NCBI GenBank assembly: GCA_023461495.1
Contig: JAEYLA010000019.1
Location: 1-7,339, forward strand
Source of the DNA: Bacillota bacterium
GTDB taxonomy: Bacteria; Bacillota; Clostridia; Christensenellales; CAG-138
Direction of reading: 5' to 3'
Length of the DNA: 7,339 bases
The position numbers and the translations under genes are program-made. Every line of letters starts with the position of its first letter. The stretch's first letter is position 1. Below, in pieces: positions 1-6,344 of the stretch. The notes beneath the pieces were generated by a model, which searched no databases, was not told the DNA's origin, and saw only the letters and a program-made list of their open reading frames with translations.

Positions 1-82
1 CATGCCGAACACAGCAGTTAAGCCCTTATACGCCGAAAGTACTTGGTTGGAGACGACCCGGGAGGATAGGTAGCCGCCGGCT
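1..82 (+). rRNA. rrf: 5S ribosomal RNA, 3' part (5' end outside window)
   Basis: The window opens inside a 5S rRNA. The conserved block CCGAACACAGCAGTTAAGCC lies at about 5-24, and the Firmicutes-type 3' part (GGGAGGATAGGTAGCCGCCGGC) follows up to about 82. About 35 bases of the 5' end are missing. The 3' end is placed at the last base before the terminator hairpin and could be off by a few bases. A terminator follows directly with no tRNA, so this is either the end of an rRNA operon or a lone 5S gene; 16S and 23S would lie to the left, outside the window. Confidence 0.93.
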
Positions 83-127
83 CCCAACAAAAAACAGCAC
101 TCATGTGAGTGCTGTTTTTTGTTGGGA
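82..127. terminator. Long hairpin terminator after 5S rRNA, usable from both sides
   Basis: Bases 82-103 and 106-127 form a perfect 22-bp inverted repeat with a 2-base loop (TG). The core is CAGCACTCA/TGAGTGCTG, flanked by an A6/T6 run within the stem, so the plus transcript ends the GC part of the stem followed by TTTTTT. Because the A and T runs mirror each other, it works equally for the minus strand, where it would end the convergent small gene whose stop codon is at 159-161. Confidence 0.9.
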
Positions 128-158
128 ATGCTTTTTATGTTGGGATAGTTAAAATAGC

Positions 159-380
159 TTATTGATCTTTGATTAGGGCTACAGCATATAAAATTACCTC
201 TTCGGGCGTAGGGCAGGCCCCTTTATGGGGTACGGATTTCCAAAACGCTTGAGTTTTCGGATCGGGATTTTCCAATGCAATATTAATGGCAGTTTCTATT
301 TCGTGGCGCATGGCGTCAACGTTGATTCCTTCCCGTTGGGCGAGCTGGTGAAGCGCTTTTTCTGCCTTTGCCGTATTCAT
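159..380 (-). CDS. Small protein resembling the Spo0A C-terminal DNA-binding domain
   Basis: This is a 73-residue protein starting MNTAKAEKALHQLAQREG. The ATG at 378-380 is preceded by AAAAGGAG (387-394, minus strand) six bases away. The frame stays open upstream to 611, but that part has no such site and overlaps the neighbouring gene. By eye it matches the end of Spo0A. LAQREGINVDAMRHEIETAI (13-32) resembles the Spo0A stretch around the recognition helix (IAKKFNTTASRVERAIRHAI), and CPTPEEVILYAVALI (56-70) resembles KPTNSEFIAMVADKL. There is no receiver domain, so it cannot be controlled by phosphorylation as Spo0A is. Small orphan proteins of this kind are known in Clostridia, but I know of no tested function. 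At the positions aligned with the DNA-contacting part of the Spo0A helix the residues differ, so DNA binding is uncertain. It is divergent from a Cro/CI-type gene and shares its control region. Confidence 0.8.
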   Translation of the reverse strand: MNTAKAEKALHQLAQREGINVDAMRHEIETAINIALENPDPKTQAFWKSVPHKGACPTPEEVILYAVALIKDQ

Positions 381-408
381 ATCATTCTCCTTTTCAAGTA
401 TGTGTAAC

Positions 409-441
409 ATGTCTGACAAGACATAATAGAACTTATAAGAT
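409..441 (+). promoter_or_regulatory. Possible promoter of the Cro/CI-type gene, with a palindrome over its -35 box
   Basis: ATGTCT-gaca-AGACAT at 409-424 is a perfect 6-bp inverted repeat with a 4-base centre. It overlaps CTGACA (413-418), a possible plus-strand -35 box, which is 17 bases before TAAGAT (436-441), a weak -10 box. The start would be near 448, about 54 bases before the ATG at 502. A second short repeat, ATTCT-ac-AGAAT, lies at 443-454 on top of the minus -10 box. Either repeat could be an operator for the neighbouring Cro/CI-type protein; this is an inference. Confidence 0.3.
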
Positions 442-442
442 A

Positions 443-472
443 ATTCTACAGAATACATACTATACATGCCAA
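443..472 (-). promoter_or_regulatory. Likely sigma-A promoter of the Spo0A-like gene
   Basis: Read on the minus strand, TTGGCA (467-472) is followed after 18 bases by TAGAAT (443-448). Each box differs from consensus at one position. Transcription would start near 436, leaving a leader of about 55 bases before the ATG at 380. The assignment is by pattern only. Confidence 0.45.
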
Positions 473-501
473 CCTTGCATTTTAAATAGCGGAGAATTGT
501 G

Positions 502-726
502 ATGGAGTATGGTACGGTCAGGATAAAGCTGGAAGAGCTTATCAAAAGGGAAGGCATCAGCAAGAATAAATTGAGCCATAGGGCGGAAATGCAACGTTCA
601 CAGATTAACAATTACTGCAATAACACAATAAGCAGATTGGATATTGATGTTCTCGCCCGAATTTGCACGGTACTTAATTGCCATATTAGCGATTTGCTGG
701 AATTCATTCCTCCAAGCAAGGAGTAA
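502..726 (+). CDS. Small Cro/CI (XRE)-type helix-turn-helix regulator
   Basis: This 74-residue protein is almost entirely one Cro/CI-type DNA-binding domain of five helices. Helix 1 is about 6-18. The helix-turn-helix is about 20-40, with ISKNKLSHRAEM as the first helix and QRSQINNYCNN as the recognition helix. LDIDVLARICTVLNCHISDLLEFI (47-70) is the usual closing part, matching small stand-alone regulators common in Firmicutes. The ATG at 502 is chosen over the in-frame GTG at 499 because GGAG (491-494) is seven bases before the ATG but only four before the GTG. There is no sensor or dimer domain beyond the fold, so it probably binds DNA as a dimer without a ligand. It most likely acts on its own divergent control region, including the Spo0A-like gene; that is inferred from position. 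A two-way hairpin follows. Confidence 0.88.
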   Translation: MEYGTVRIKLEELIKREGISKNKLSHRAEMQRSQINNYCNNTISRLDIDVLARICTVLNCHISDLLEFIPPSKE

Positions 727-740
727 TAATTTCTGAAAAC

Positions 741-773
741 ACAAAGGCGCCCCACACTGCGAGGCGCCTTTGT
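741..773. terminator. Hairpin terminator between two convergent genes
   Basis: ACAAAGGCGCC (741-751) pairs perfectly with GGCGCCTTTGT (763-773), an 11-bp stem with an 11-base loop. Neither side has a long T run after the stem; the minus side (GTTTTCAG) is the richer one. The position between the ends of the Cro/CI-type gene (726) and the sugar kinase gene (791) suits a shared terminator. Confidence 0.75.
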
Positions 774-790
774 AGAACGTTGTATTTGGG

Positions 791-1732
791 TCAACAGGAC
801 TGAAACAGTCCCAACGCCTGCTCGTAGCTTGGCATGGCCATCATGCCGCCCTTCTTGGTGGCGCACAGCGCGCCCACGGCGTTTGCAAACTGCACGCGCT
901 CCCGGATGCCATATTCCGGATGATTGAACTGCAGGAAGATGGAAGCGCCCATAAACGCGTCTCCGCAGCCTGTGGTATCCACGGCCTGTACCGGGAACCC
1001 GTCTACAAACCCCTGCTCGGCGGCGGTGGCGTAATAAGAGCCTTTCGCGCCGTAGGTGATATAGCAGGTCTTGATGCCCATCTCTAAAAGCTTGTTTGCA
1101 CCGGAAGCGGGATCATCGGCCGATACATGAAGCAGCATGGCCATTTCTTCTTCGGAAAGCTTGACGATATCCGCAAGAGGCAGCGCGCCGTAAAGCTCCT
1201 GTATGGCCTGCTCCTTGCTGTCCCACAGCATTGCACGGTAGTTGGGGTCATAGGAAACCTGGATGCCCCGCTCCTTGGCGTAACGCACAGCGGAAAGCGT
1301 AGCCGCGCGCGCAGGATCACGCTTTAATGTCAGAGAACTAAAATGCAAATTCCGGCACTGGTCAATCAGAGAATAGTCAAGCAGTTCTTCCTTCAACTCC
1401 GTATCAGCGCCCGGATCGCGCAGGAACGCAAATTCGCGTTCACCGTTGTCCTGCAGGCTGACAAAAGCAAGCGTTGTGTGGATGACGGGCACGGTCTGTA
1501 CCCCGCGCGGCTCAATCTTACAGGTGGTCAGCGTTTGCTTCAAGAAGCGGCCGAACAGGTCGTCGCCCACGGCGCCGATCACCGCCGCCTTGCCACCCAG
1601 TGCGGAAACTGCCGCCGCACAGTTGGGCGGTCCGCCGCCGGGGTTCATTTCATATGCCGGGTTGCCCATGGAACCGCGGCCGGAAGGGGTAAAATCAATC
1701 AGATATTCGCCTGCGACAACGATATCAAACAT
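791..1732 (-). CDS. PfkB-family carbohydrate kinase, probably fructokinase
   Basis: This 313-residue cytosolic kinase has the length usual for the ribokinase/PfkB family. It transfers phosphate from ATP to a sugar, most likely fructose to fructose 6-phosphate. The first family signature is at 30-58, with NPGGGPPN (30-37) and GGKAAVIGAVGDD (46-58). DPNYR at 162-166 and KLSEEE at 191-196 are typical of fructokinase-like members. The second signature, DTTGCGDAFMGA (252-263), holds the anion hole and the catalytic Asp258; the usual GAGD reads GCGD here. ATKKGG near 291-296 matches the nucleotide-binding end. The start ATG at 1730-1732 follows a strong minus-strand GAGGAGGG. Family members differ in substrate, so 2-keto-3-deoxygluconate or another ketose cannot be excluded. 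No transporter or sucrose hydrolase lies nearby. It has its own promoter behind the upstream gene's terminator. Confidence 0.92.
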   Translation of the reverse strand: MFDIVVAGEYLIDFTPSGRGSMGNPAYEMNPGGGPPNCAAAVSALGGKAAVIGAVGDDLFGRFLKQTLTTCKIEPRGVQTVPVIHTTLAFVSLQDNGEREFAFLRDPGADTELKEELLDYSLIDQCRNLHFSSLTLKRDPARAATLSAVRYAKERGIQVSYDPNYRAMLWDSKEQAIQELYGALPLADIVKLSEEEMAMLLHVSADDPASGANKLLEMGIKTCYITYGAKGSYYATAAEQGFVDGFPVQAVDTTGCGDAFMGASIFLQFNHPEYGIRERVQFANAVGALCATKKGGMMAMPSYEQALGLFQSC

Positions 1733-1769
1733 AAGCCCTCCTCATCACTTGCAGCGCATTTACCGGTTT

Positions 1770-1796
1770 AGTATAACACATTTTATATTCTGACAG
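1770..1796 (-). promoter_or_regulatory. Likely promoter of the sugar kinase gene
   Basis: On the minus strand the -10 box TATACT (1770-1775) is preceded by TG and one base (1776-1778), an extended -10. CTGTCA (1791-1796) could be the -35 box, but the 15-base spacer is short, so the extended -10 probably carries most of the strength. The leader before the ATG at 1732 would be about 30 bases. Confidence 0.5.
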
Positions 1797-1798
1797 GA

Positions 1799-1824
1799 AT
1801 GAAAAAGCGGCCTTCTGCCGCTTT
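1799..1824 (-). terminator. Terminator of the GGDEF/EAL gene
   Basis: Read on the minus strand, AAAGCGGC (1817-1824) pairs with GCCGCTTT (1804-1811) around a 5-base loop, and the T run ends at TTTTTC (1801-1806). It begins 14 bases after the stop codon of the cyclic-di-GMP gene and should separate it from the sugar kinase gene downstream. Confidence 0.85.
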
Positions 1825-1837
1825 GGTGACTCACGCG

Positions 1838-4800
1838 TTACTTGGAGTTGTTCACGGCTGCATCGGCATATTCGCGCAGCACACGCTCCATTTCTTTTGC
1901 CGGCATGGGATGGAAGTAATAATAGCCCTGCACCTCGTCGCACATGCGCTGGGCGAGAAAATCGAACTGCTGCTTGGTTTCCACACCCTCTGCGATCACC
2001 TTAAGCCCGAGGTTCTTGGCAAGGCTGATGATGATCTTTGTCACAGCCTGGTCCTTGTGCGTGCCGCCGATGCTGTGCACAAACTGCATATCCATCTTGA
2101 TGCGGTCAATCGGCAGCAGCTTCAAGCGCCCTAAAGAGGAATATTCCGTGCCAAAATCGTCAATCGAAATAGAAATGCCCAGGTTTTTGAGGCTTTGCAG
2201 CGTATGCAGCGTATGCTCCACATGATTGAGGGCAGCACTTTCCGTGAGCTCAAGTTCCAGAAGTCTCGGGCAAAAACCTGTTTGAAACAGTACGCCGGAG
2301 ACAACCTGCGCAAACTCCGGGTTGTTGAATTGGATTGCGGAGATATTGACAGCCATACGCAGGGCGGGAAGTCCCATCGCCTGCCATTCCATGCTTTGCT
2401 CGCAGGCGGTGCGCAGCACCCATTCGCCGATTGGGTGGATCAACCCGGTATGCTCCGCAAGCGGGATGAACCCGGAAGGCGGGAGGATGCCAAGCTGCGG
2501 ATGCTGCCAGCGCAGCAGCGCCTCCAGGCCGATCATATGCCCTTCCTTTACATCAATTTGGGGTTGGTAATACAGCAAAAGCTCGTCCCGCTCCAATGCA
2601 TGGTAAAGGTGGTTTGTCAGCTTCAGGCGGTCCGTGACCTCCTGTTTGAGGGTGGTTGAGCAGATGACATATTGGTTTTTCCCCTTGGCCTTTGCCTGGT
2701 ACATCGCGATATCTGCATTTTTCACCAATGCGTCCACACTGTCCCCATCGGCGGGGCAGACAGAAATGCCCGCGCTCGCGGTAATGTGGAACGCCTGTCC
2801 TTCGAGGTAAAACGGCGCGCGGAACAGATGCATGATGCGGTCGGCAATCATAGGGATATCATTGGCGGAATTTAAATCATTGATCAAAATCAGGAATTCG
2901 TCCCCGCCAAAGCGGGAGACGGTATCTTTAGGGCGCAGGGAAGCAATCAGCTGTTGGGAAATCAGCCGCAAAAGCAGATCGCCGCTTTCATGGCCCAACG
3001 TATCGTTCACATTTTTGAACGAATCGACATCCAAAAATAAAACGGCAAGCTGCCGGCCACGCCTTGCGGCAGCTTTGATGGCCTGGTCCACACGGTCGTT
3101 GAATAGCGTGCGGTTGGGCAGGTTTGTCAGCGTATCGTAATAGGCCATCTCATTGATGGCGCGCTCGGACTCAGCCTTGGAAAGGGCGTCGCCAAGCATG
3201 TTGGCGATAATCCGCATGGCGGCGAGATTTTCTTCCGAGCAGGCGCGCCGTGAGGGGCATTTGAGCACAAGGATACCCAGGGAAATGTTTTGGATGCGCA
3301 CGGGAAAAACAGCAGCGGCATGGGCCTTTTCCGCCTCATCATGCAAGGCGGTTGCCTGACCGATCTCCATGCCGAGGAATGTTTCCTCTATGGAAGCCGC
3401 ATCCTCCCTGCGCCATTGCAGCACATGGTTGATGGTTGTTCCACCGCCAAGTGTGAGCAGCATATAAGTATGCGGGACTTCAAAAAACACGCCGAGCTGC
3501 ATGAGCGCATTTTCGATTTTCGGCTGGATATTATACAGGCCCGATGATACAAGGTCTGAGGAAAGCTCAAAGAAAAGCTGCTGCAACCGTACCTGGGCCT
3601 TGCTTTGCCTGAGGCGGAGCACATATATTTTGTGAACAAAGAGCGCGATGCCGCATCCGAACACTAAAAACCCCATCCGGATCAAATAGGTGGAGTCGTT
3701 GATCACCACGGTACGCATTGGTGCCAAAACCCAGAGCGCAAGCTGGCTTGCCAAAGCCGAAACGGTCATAATGATCAGCCCGGATCGGCTTTCAAGCAGC
3801 AGGGAAATGAGCAGGAGGAAGAAGGGAAAGATCCATATGCCAGATGCGCCGTTGTGCGCAAAGTGCAGTGTGATGGCCGGAATGGAAATACAGATGGCAG
3901 TAAGTATGAGGTTGCTTTTCGTTTGCTTTTGTAGGCGTGATTTTGAAAGCAGCCCGGTAACCGCGCCAAAGCCTAACAGCAGCAGGGAAAAGGGAAGCAC
4001 CGTCTCCCATACAATGGAGCGGTGCCTCAAATACTGGGTCAAAAAGTATAAAAGCGCACCTGCGACATACATCAGCGCCAGCGAATCATACAGGCGCGTA
4101 TACATGCGCTCCGTTAAAATCAGCTGGTCCGCCGCAGGTTCATTGGCATGCATCCACCCGTATTTGCGTACGCAAAAAAACAGGTAGGTGACACAGCACA
4201 GCAGCGGAACCATGGTCAATTGCACCAATTTGAGTGAAAAAACAATGTTGATTGAAATATACAGGCCCATCGAAAGAAGCGTGCTCCAAACAAAAAGATG
4301 CAGCAGCGTTTTGAGGGGCAGTCCAAAGCGGGAAGCGGCGTTTTTTGAATACCGGAACAGCAGCAGCGCGCAGAGCAAAGAAGCAAGAAGCTGATAGACG
4401 ATATAGAACCAATCCCATACGTGGAAGGCGCCCGCCGGCAGATAGCCAAAACGCGTAGAAAGCAAGGAAAACGGATTAAGCTCCGGCAGGGAATACAGCG
4501 GGCACATTGCGATGCCCGCAACGCCCGACCCATACAGTGCCGGATAAATCCAAGGCTTCTTCAAAACGGAGGCGTTATTGGATTGCAGAATGTAATGCAA
4601 GAATAGGGAATAGGAAAAGACGCCGCCCAATAAGGCAATGCGCAGGAAAAGGATGCAGGTATCCACGCTCTGTGTCGTATTGGAAATGGAAAACCCAAAG
4701 GCCCAGAGCAGGATGCACAGGCAAAGAAAAAAATAAGTGCGGTTGTACTTTTCGTGCGTTGCCAATTGCAGCACATAAAATGCAAAAAATGCAACAAGGG

Positions 4801-4849
4801 CGCATATGACAAAAAAGATGACGGAGATCAGCGTGGGAAGAATATGCAT
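1838..4849 (-). CDS. Membrane GAF-GGDEF-EAL protein, cyclic-di-GMP synthesis and breakdown
   Basis: The protein has 1003 residues from the ATG at 4847-4849, chosen because AAAGGG lies 11 bases upstream; a GTG at 4859-4861 would add four residues but lacks a well-spaced site. Residues about 1-228 hold seven membrane helices like the 7TM sensor region of some histidine kinases. About six more helices follow at 254-412, and I cannot assign that part. A GAF-like domain spans about 420-560. The GGDEF domain (565-730) has an intact GGDEF (648-652) and an RxxD inhibitory site (R639-D642) exactly five residues before it. The EAL domain (740-985) keeps EALLRW (776-781), N835, ELTES (867-871), DDFGT (897-901), the KMD lysine K918, AEGVE (953-957) and Q974. 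All key residues of both enzymes appear present, so it may make or degrade cyclic-di-GMP, or switch. One departure is E902 where DDFGTG is usual. It is transcribed away from a PadR gene and may share its palindromic promoter. Confidence 0.93.
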   Translation of the reverse strand: MHILPTLISVIFFVICALVAFFAFYVLQLATHEKYNRTYFFLCLCILLWAFGFSISNTTQSVDTCILFLRIALLGGVFSYSLFLHYILQSNNASVLKKPWIYPALYGSGVAGIAMCPLYSLPELNPFSLLSTRFGYLPAGAFHVWDWFYIVYQLLASLLCALLLFRYSKNAASRFGLPLKTLLHLFVWSTLLSMGLYISINIVFSLKLVQLTMVPLLCCVTYLFFCVRKYGWMHANEPAADQLILTERMYTRLYDSLALMYVAGALLYFLTQYLRHRSIVWETVLPFSLLLLGFGAVTGLLSKSRLQKQTKSNLILTAICISIPAITLHFAHNGASGIWIFPFFLLLISLLLESRSGLIIMTVSALASQLALWVLAPMRTVVINDSTYLIRMGFLVFGCGIALFVHKIYVLRLRQSKAQVRLQQLFFELSSDLVSSGLYNIQPKIENALMQLGVFFEVPHTYMLLTLGGGTTINHVLQWRREDAASIEETFLGMEIGQATALHDEAEKAHAAAVFPVRIQNISLGILVLKCPSRRACSEENLAAMRIIANMLGDALSKAESERAINEMAYYDTLTNLPNRTLFNDRVDQAIKAAARRGRQLAVLFLDVDSFKNVNDTLGHESGDLLLRLISQQLIASLRPKDTVSRFGGDEFLILINDLNSANDIPMIADRIMHLFRAPFYLEGQAFHITASAGISVCPADGDSVDALVKNADIAMYQAKAKGKNQYVICSTTLKQEVTDRLKLTNHLYHALERDELLLYYQPQIDVKEGHMIGLEALLRWQHPQLGILPPSGFIPLAEHTGLIHPIGEWVLRTACEQSMEWQAMGLPALRMAVNISAIQFNNPEFAQVVSGVLFQTGFCPRLLELELTESAALNHVEHTLHTLQSLKNLGISISIDDFGTEYSSLGRLKLLPIDRIKMDMQFVHSIGGTHKDQAVTKIIISLAKNLGLKVIAEGVETKQQFDFLAQRMCDEVQGYYYFHPMPAKEMERVLREYADAAVNNSK

Positions 4850-4945
4850 CGCCTTATACACCCTTTCGCTCTCTATTTAAAGATATCGGTATTCCGTTCA
4901 CCCGGCTGAAGTCAAGAAGCGTAAATTTTGGAAAAAAATAATTGC

Positions 4946-4984
4946 ATTGACACCACTATATCAATTTGATATAGTGGTGTCAAT
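4946..4984. promoter_or_regulatory. Perfect palindromic operator containing matching promoters on both strands
   Basis: ATTGACACCACTATATCAA (4946-4964) is repeated exactly inverted at 4966-4984 around one central T. On the plus strand TTGACA (4947-4952) is 17 bases before TATAGT (4970-4975). By symmetry the minus strand has TTGACA (4978-4983) 17 bases before TATAGT (4955-4960). The plus start would be near 4982, about 23 bases before the padR-type ATG, with AAAGGA (4989-4994) between. The minus start would be near 4948, about 100 bases before the GGDEF/EAL gene. PadR proteins commonly repress their own promoter through inverted repeats, so the neighbouring PadR is the likely binder. The minus leader (4850-4945) is plain AT-rich sequence in which I see no riboswitch. 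Confidence 0.85.
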
Positions 4985-5004
4985 TCGGAAAGGACAACCG
5001 TCAA

Positions 5005-5547
5005 ATGGGAAAAGAAAACACCACACGCTATATTCTGCTGGGCTTTTTGCACCATGAGGATATGAGCGGGTATGATCTTAAAAAGCGGATGGACCTAAGC
5101 ATCAGTCATTTTTGGAATGCAAGTTTTGGGCAAATCTATCCTGCGCTGCGGGAGCTGCTTATAGAAGGTCTGGTGGAACAGCGGGACTGTGCTTCCGAAA
5201 AAGGGCCCAATCGGCTTGTATATTCCATTACGGAGCAGGGAAAACAGGCGCTTTTTGTCTGGCTCAAAGCACCGGAGGACAAGGAATATTTCCGCTCGGA
5301 GCTGCTGCTGAAGCTCTTTTTCAGCGCGGGCGTACCCAAGGAACACAGCCTTGCGCGCGTGGAGGCTTTTCGCGCAAGGCAGGAACCAAATCTGTTTCTC
5401 ATGCAGCAGTTCACAGCGGAGCTGGAGTCCATTTTGGAGGACGCGCCGGATCACCGGCAGTATTACCTCACGGCGCTGTTTGGGAAATACGTGTATCAGG
5501 CGTATGTGGACTGGGCAAAGGAAGCCGCCCGGTTGCTGAAAGCATAA
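5005..5547 (+). CDS. PadR-family transcriptional regulator
   Basis: This 180-residue soluble protein has the two-part PadR form. The N-terminal winged helix-turn-helix covers about 7-80: YILLGFLHHEDMSGYDLKKR, then SFGQIYPALREL (41-52) as the recognition region, then the wing ending in VYSITEQGKQAL. The C-terminal helical dimerisation domain of the Vir_act_alpha_C type covers about 90-175. That length marks the PadR-s1 subgroup, longer than single-domain PadR proteins. Such proteins are mostly repressors released by small aromatic or toxic compounds; the ligand here is unknown. The gene lies directly after a 39-bp palindromic promoter, which points to autorepression, and is followed after 22 bases by the membrane ferredoxin gene, so the two form an operon. 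The start is supported by AAAGGA ten bases upstream. Confidence 0.95.
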   Translation: MGKENTTRYILLGFLHHEDMSGYDLKKRMDLSISHFWNASFGQIYPALRELLIEGLVEQRDCASEKGPNRLVYSITEQGKQALFVWLKAPEDKEYFRSELLLKLFFSAGVPKEHSLARVEAFRARQEPNLFLMQQFTAELESILEDAPDHRQYYLTALFGKYVYQAYVDWAKEAARLLKA

Positions 5548-5569
5548 TTGGTTTGTTGAGGAGTTATTT

Positions 5570-6334
5570 ATGAAAAAACGTCAGCATATCCGCCGCGCGC
5601 TGCTGCTAATCTCGTTTCTGCTGTTTCCCATCACCATCAACTATTTTTCGCCCTACCTTATTTTGCAGGGGAGCATGGAGGGCGTACTTGCGGGAAGCGG
5701 ACTTCTGTTTTTAGGGCAATTTCTGTGCTCCATCGCACTTGGCCGCCTGTTTTGCGGCTGGCTGTGTCCGGCAGGCGCGTTGCAGGAACTATGTACGGGC
5801 ATTGTGGATCGGTCGGTCAAACAGCGGGCGCGCTATATCAAGTATGGTATCTGGGTGCCGTGGCTCGGCGCAATCATCGCGGGCTTTGCGGCGGCGGGCG
5901 GCATGCGTCGCGTGGAACCGCTGTACTATACGGACGGGGGAATCTCCGTCAGCGCGCCTGCCAACTATGTCATCTATTTCGGCGTGATTTTACTGCTCCT
6001 TATCCTGGCTTTCACGGTAGGCAGACGCGGGGCCTGCCATACCGTATGCTGGATGGCGCCGTTCATGGTGCTGGGCGGACTTTTGGGCCGAGCGCTGCGT
6101 ATTCCTGCGCTGCAGATGAAGCCCGCGCAGCAGGGCTGCATGTCCTGCAAGGCGTGCGACAAGGCCTGCCCCATGAGTCTGCCGGTGCAATCCATGGTGC
6201 GGCAGGGCGATATGCGACATGCGGAATGCATCCTGTGCGGCAATTGTGCGGACGTCTGCCCGCGACATGTGATTGAAATGGGATTCCGGAGAGCGCCAAA
6301 GCGGATAGAACCGGCAGCGGGGATGAACCGTTAA
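5570..6334 (+). CDS. NapH/YccM-like membrane protein with two 4Fe-4S clusters
   Basis: This 254-residue protein resembles NapH, NosR and YccM, membrane proteins that pass electrons between the quinone or ferredoxin pool and other enzymes. About five hydrophobic segments are visible (roughly 9-32, 38-60, 92-111, 132-150, 160-178). The family motif CGWLCP is at 62-67, and a second Cys pair, CHTVCW, at 156-161. The C-terminal part has two ferredoxin-type sets: C190, C193, C196, C200 and C220, C223, C226, C230, predicted to hold two 4Fe-4S clusters. In NapH that end is on the cytoplasmic side. No nitrate reductase, nitrous oxide reductase or other partner is in the window, so the electron acceptor is unknown. 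The ATG is six bases after TGAGGAG (5557-5563) and 22 bases after the PadR stop, indicating one transcript under PadR control. A strong terminator begins 10 bases after its stop. Confidence 0.92.
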   Translation: MKKRQHIRRALLLISFLLFPITINYFSPYLILQGSMEGVLAGSGLLFLGQFLCSIALGRLFCGWLCPAGALQELCTGIVDRSVKQRARYIKYGIWVPWLGAIIAGFAAAGGMRRVEPLYYTDGGISVSAPANYVIYFGVILLLLILAFTVGRRGACHTVCWMAPFMVLGGLLGRALRIPALQMKPAQQGCMSCKACDKACPMSLPVQSMVRQGDMRHAECILCGNCADVCPRHVIEMGFRRAPKRIEPAAGMNR

Positions 6335-6344
6335 GCAAGTTGAT

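Noticed and set aside
128..158. tRNA genes after the 5S rRNA
   Set aside because: Only 31 bases lie between the terminator and the next gene, and no tRNA-like folding is present.
381..611. N-terminal extension of the Spo0A-like gene on the minus strand (77 more residues)
   Set aside because: It runs back over the Cro/CI-type gene and the shared control region, and looks like random hydrophobic sequence. The ATG at 380 has a well-placed AAAAGGAG.
2195..2659. Plus-strand open frame of 154 codons antisense to the EAL region
   Set aside because: It is a shadow of the GGDEF/EAL gene, with no recognisable domain. The minus-strand frame explains the sequence fully.
3690..4187. Plus-strand open frame of 165 codons antisense to the membrane region
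   Set aside because: It has no domain or family resemblance and lies opposite membrane helices of a clear protein.
4850..4945. Cyclic-di-GMP riboswitch in the leader of the GGDEF/EAL gene
   Set aside because: The leader is AT-rich, and I could not find the paired helices or conserved A-rich joints of the known cyclic-di-GMP riboswitch classes.
4931..4984. The 19-bp palindrome plus the T run on the minus strand read as a terminator
   Set aside because: The minus strand has TTTTTTT about ten bases after the repeat, but the arms are AT-rich, no gene upstream runs in that direction, and the two promoters fit the symmetry better.
5725..6276. Plus-strand open frame of 183 codons inside the ferredoxin gene
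   Set aside because: It is an alternate frame of the NapH-like gene, whose Cys motifs establish the true frame.
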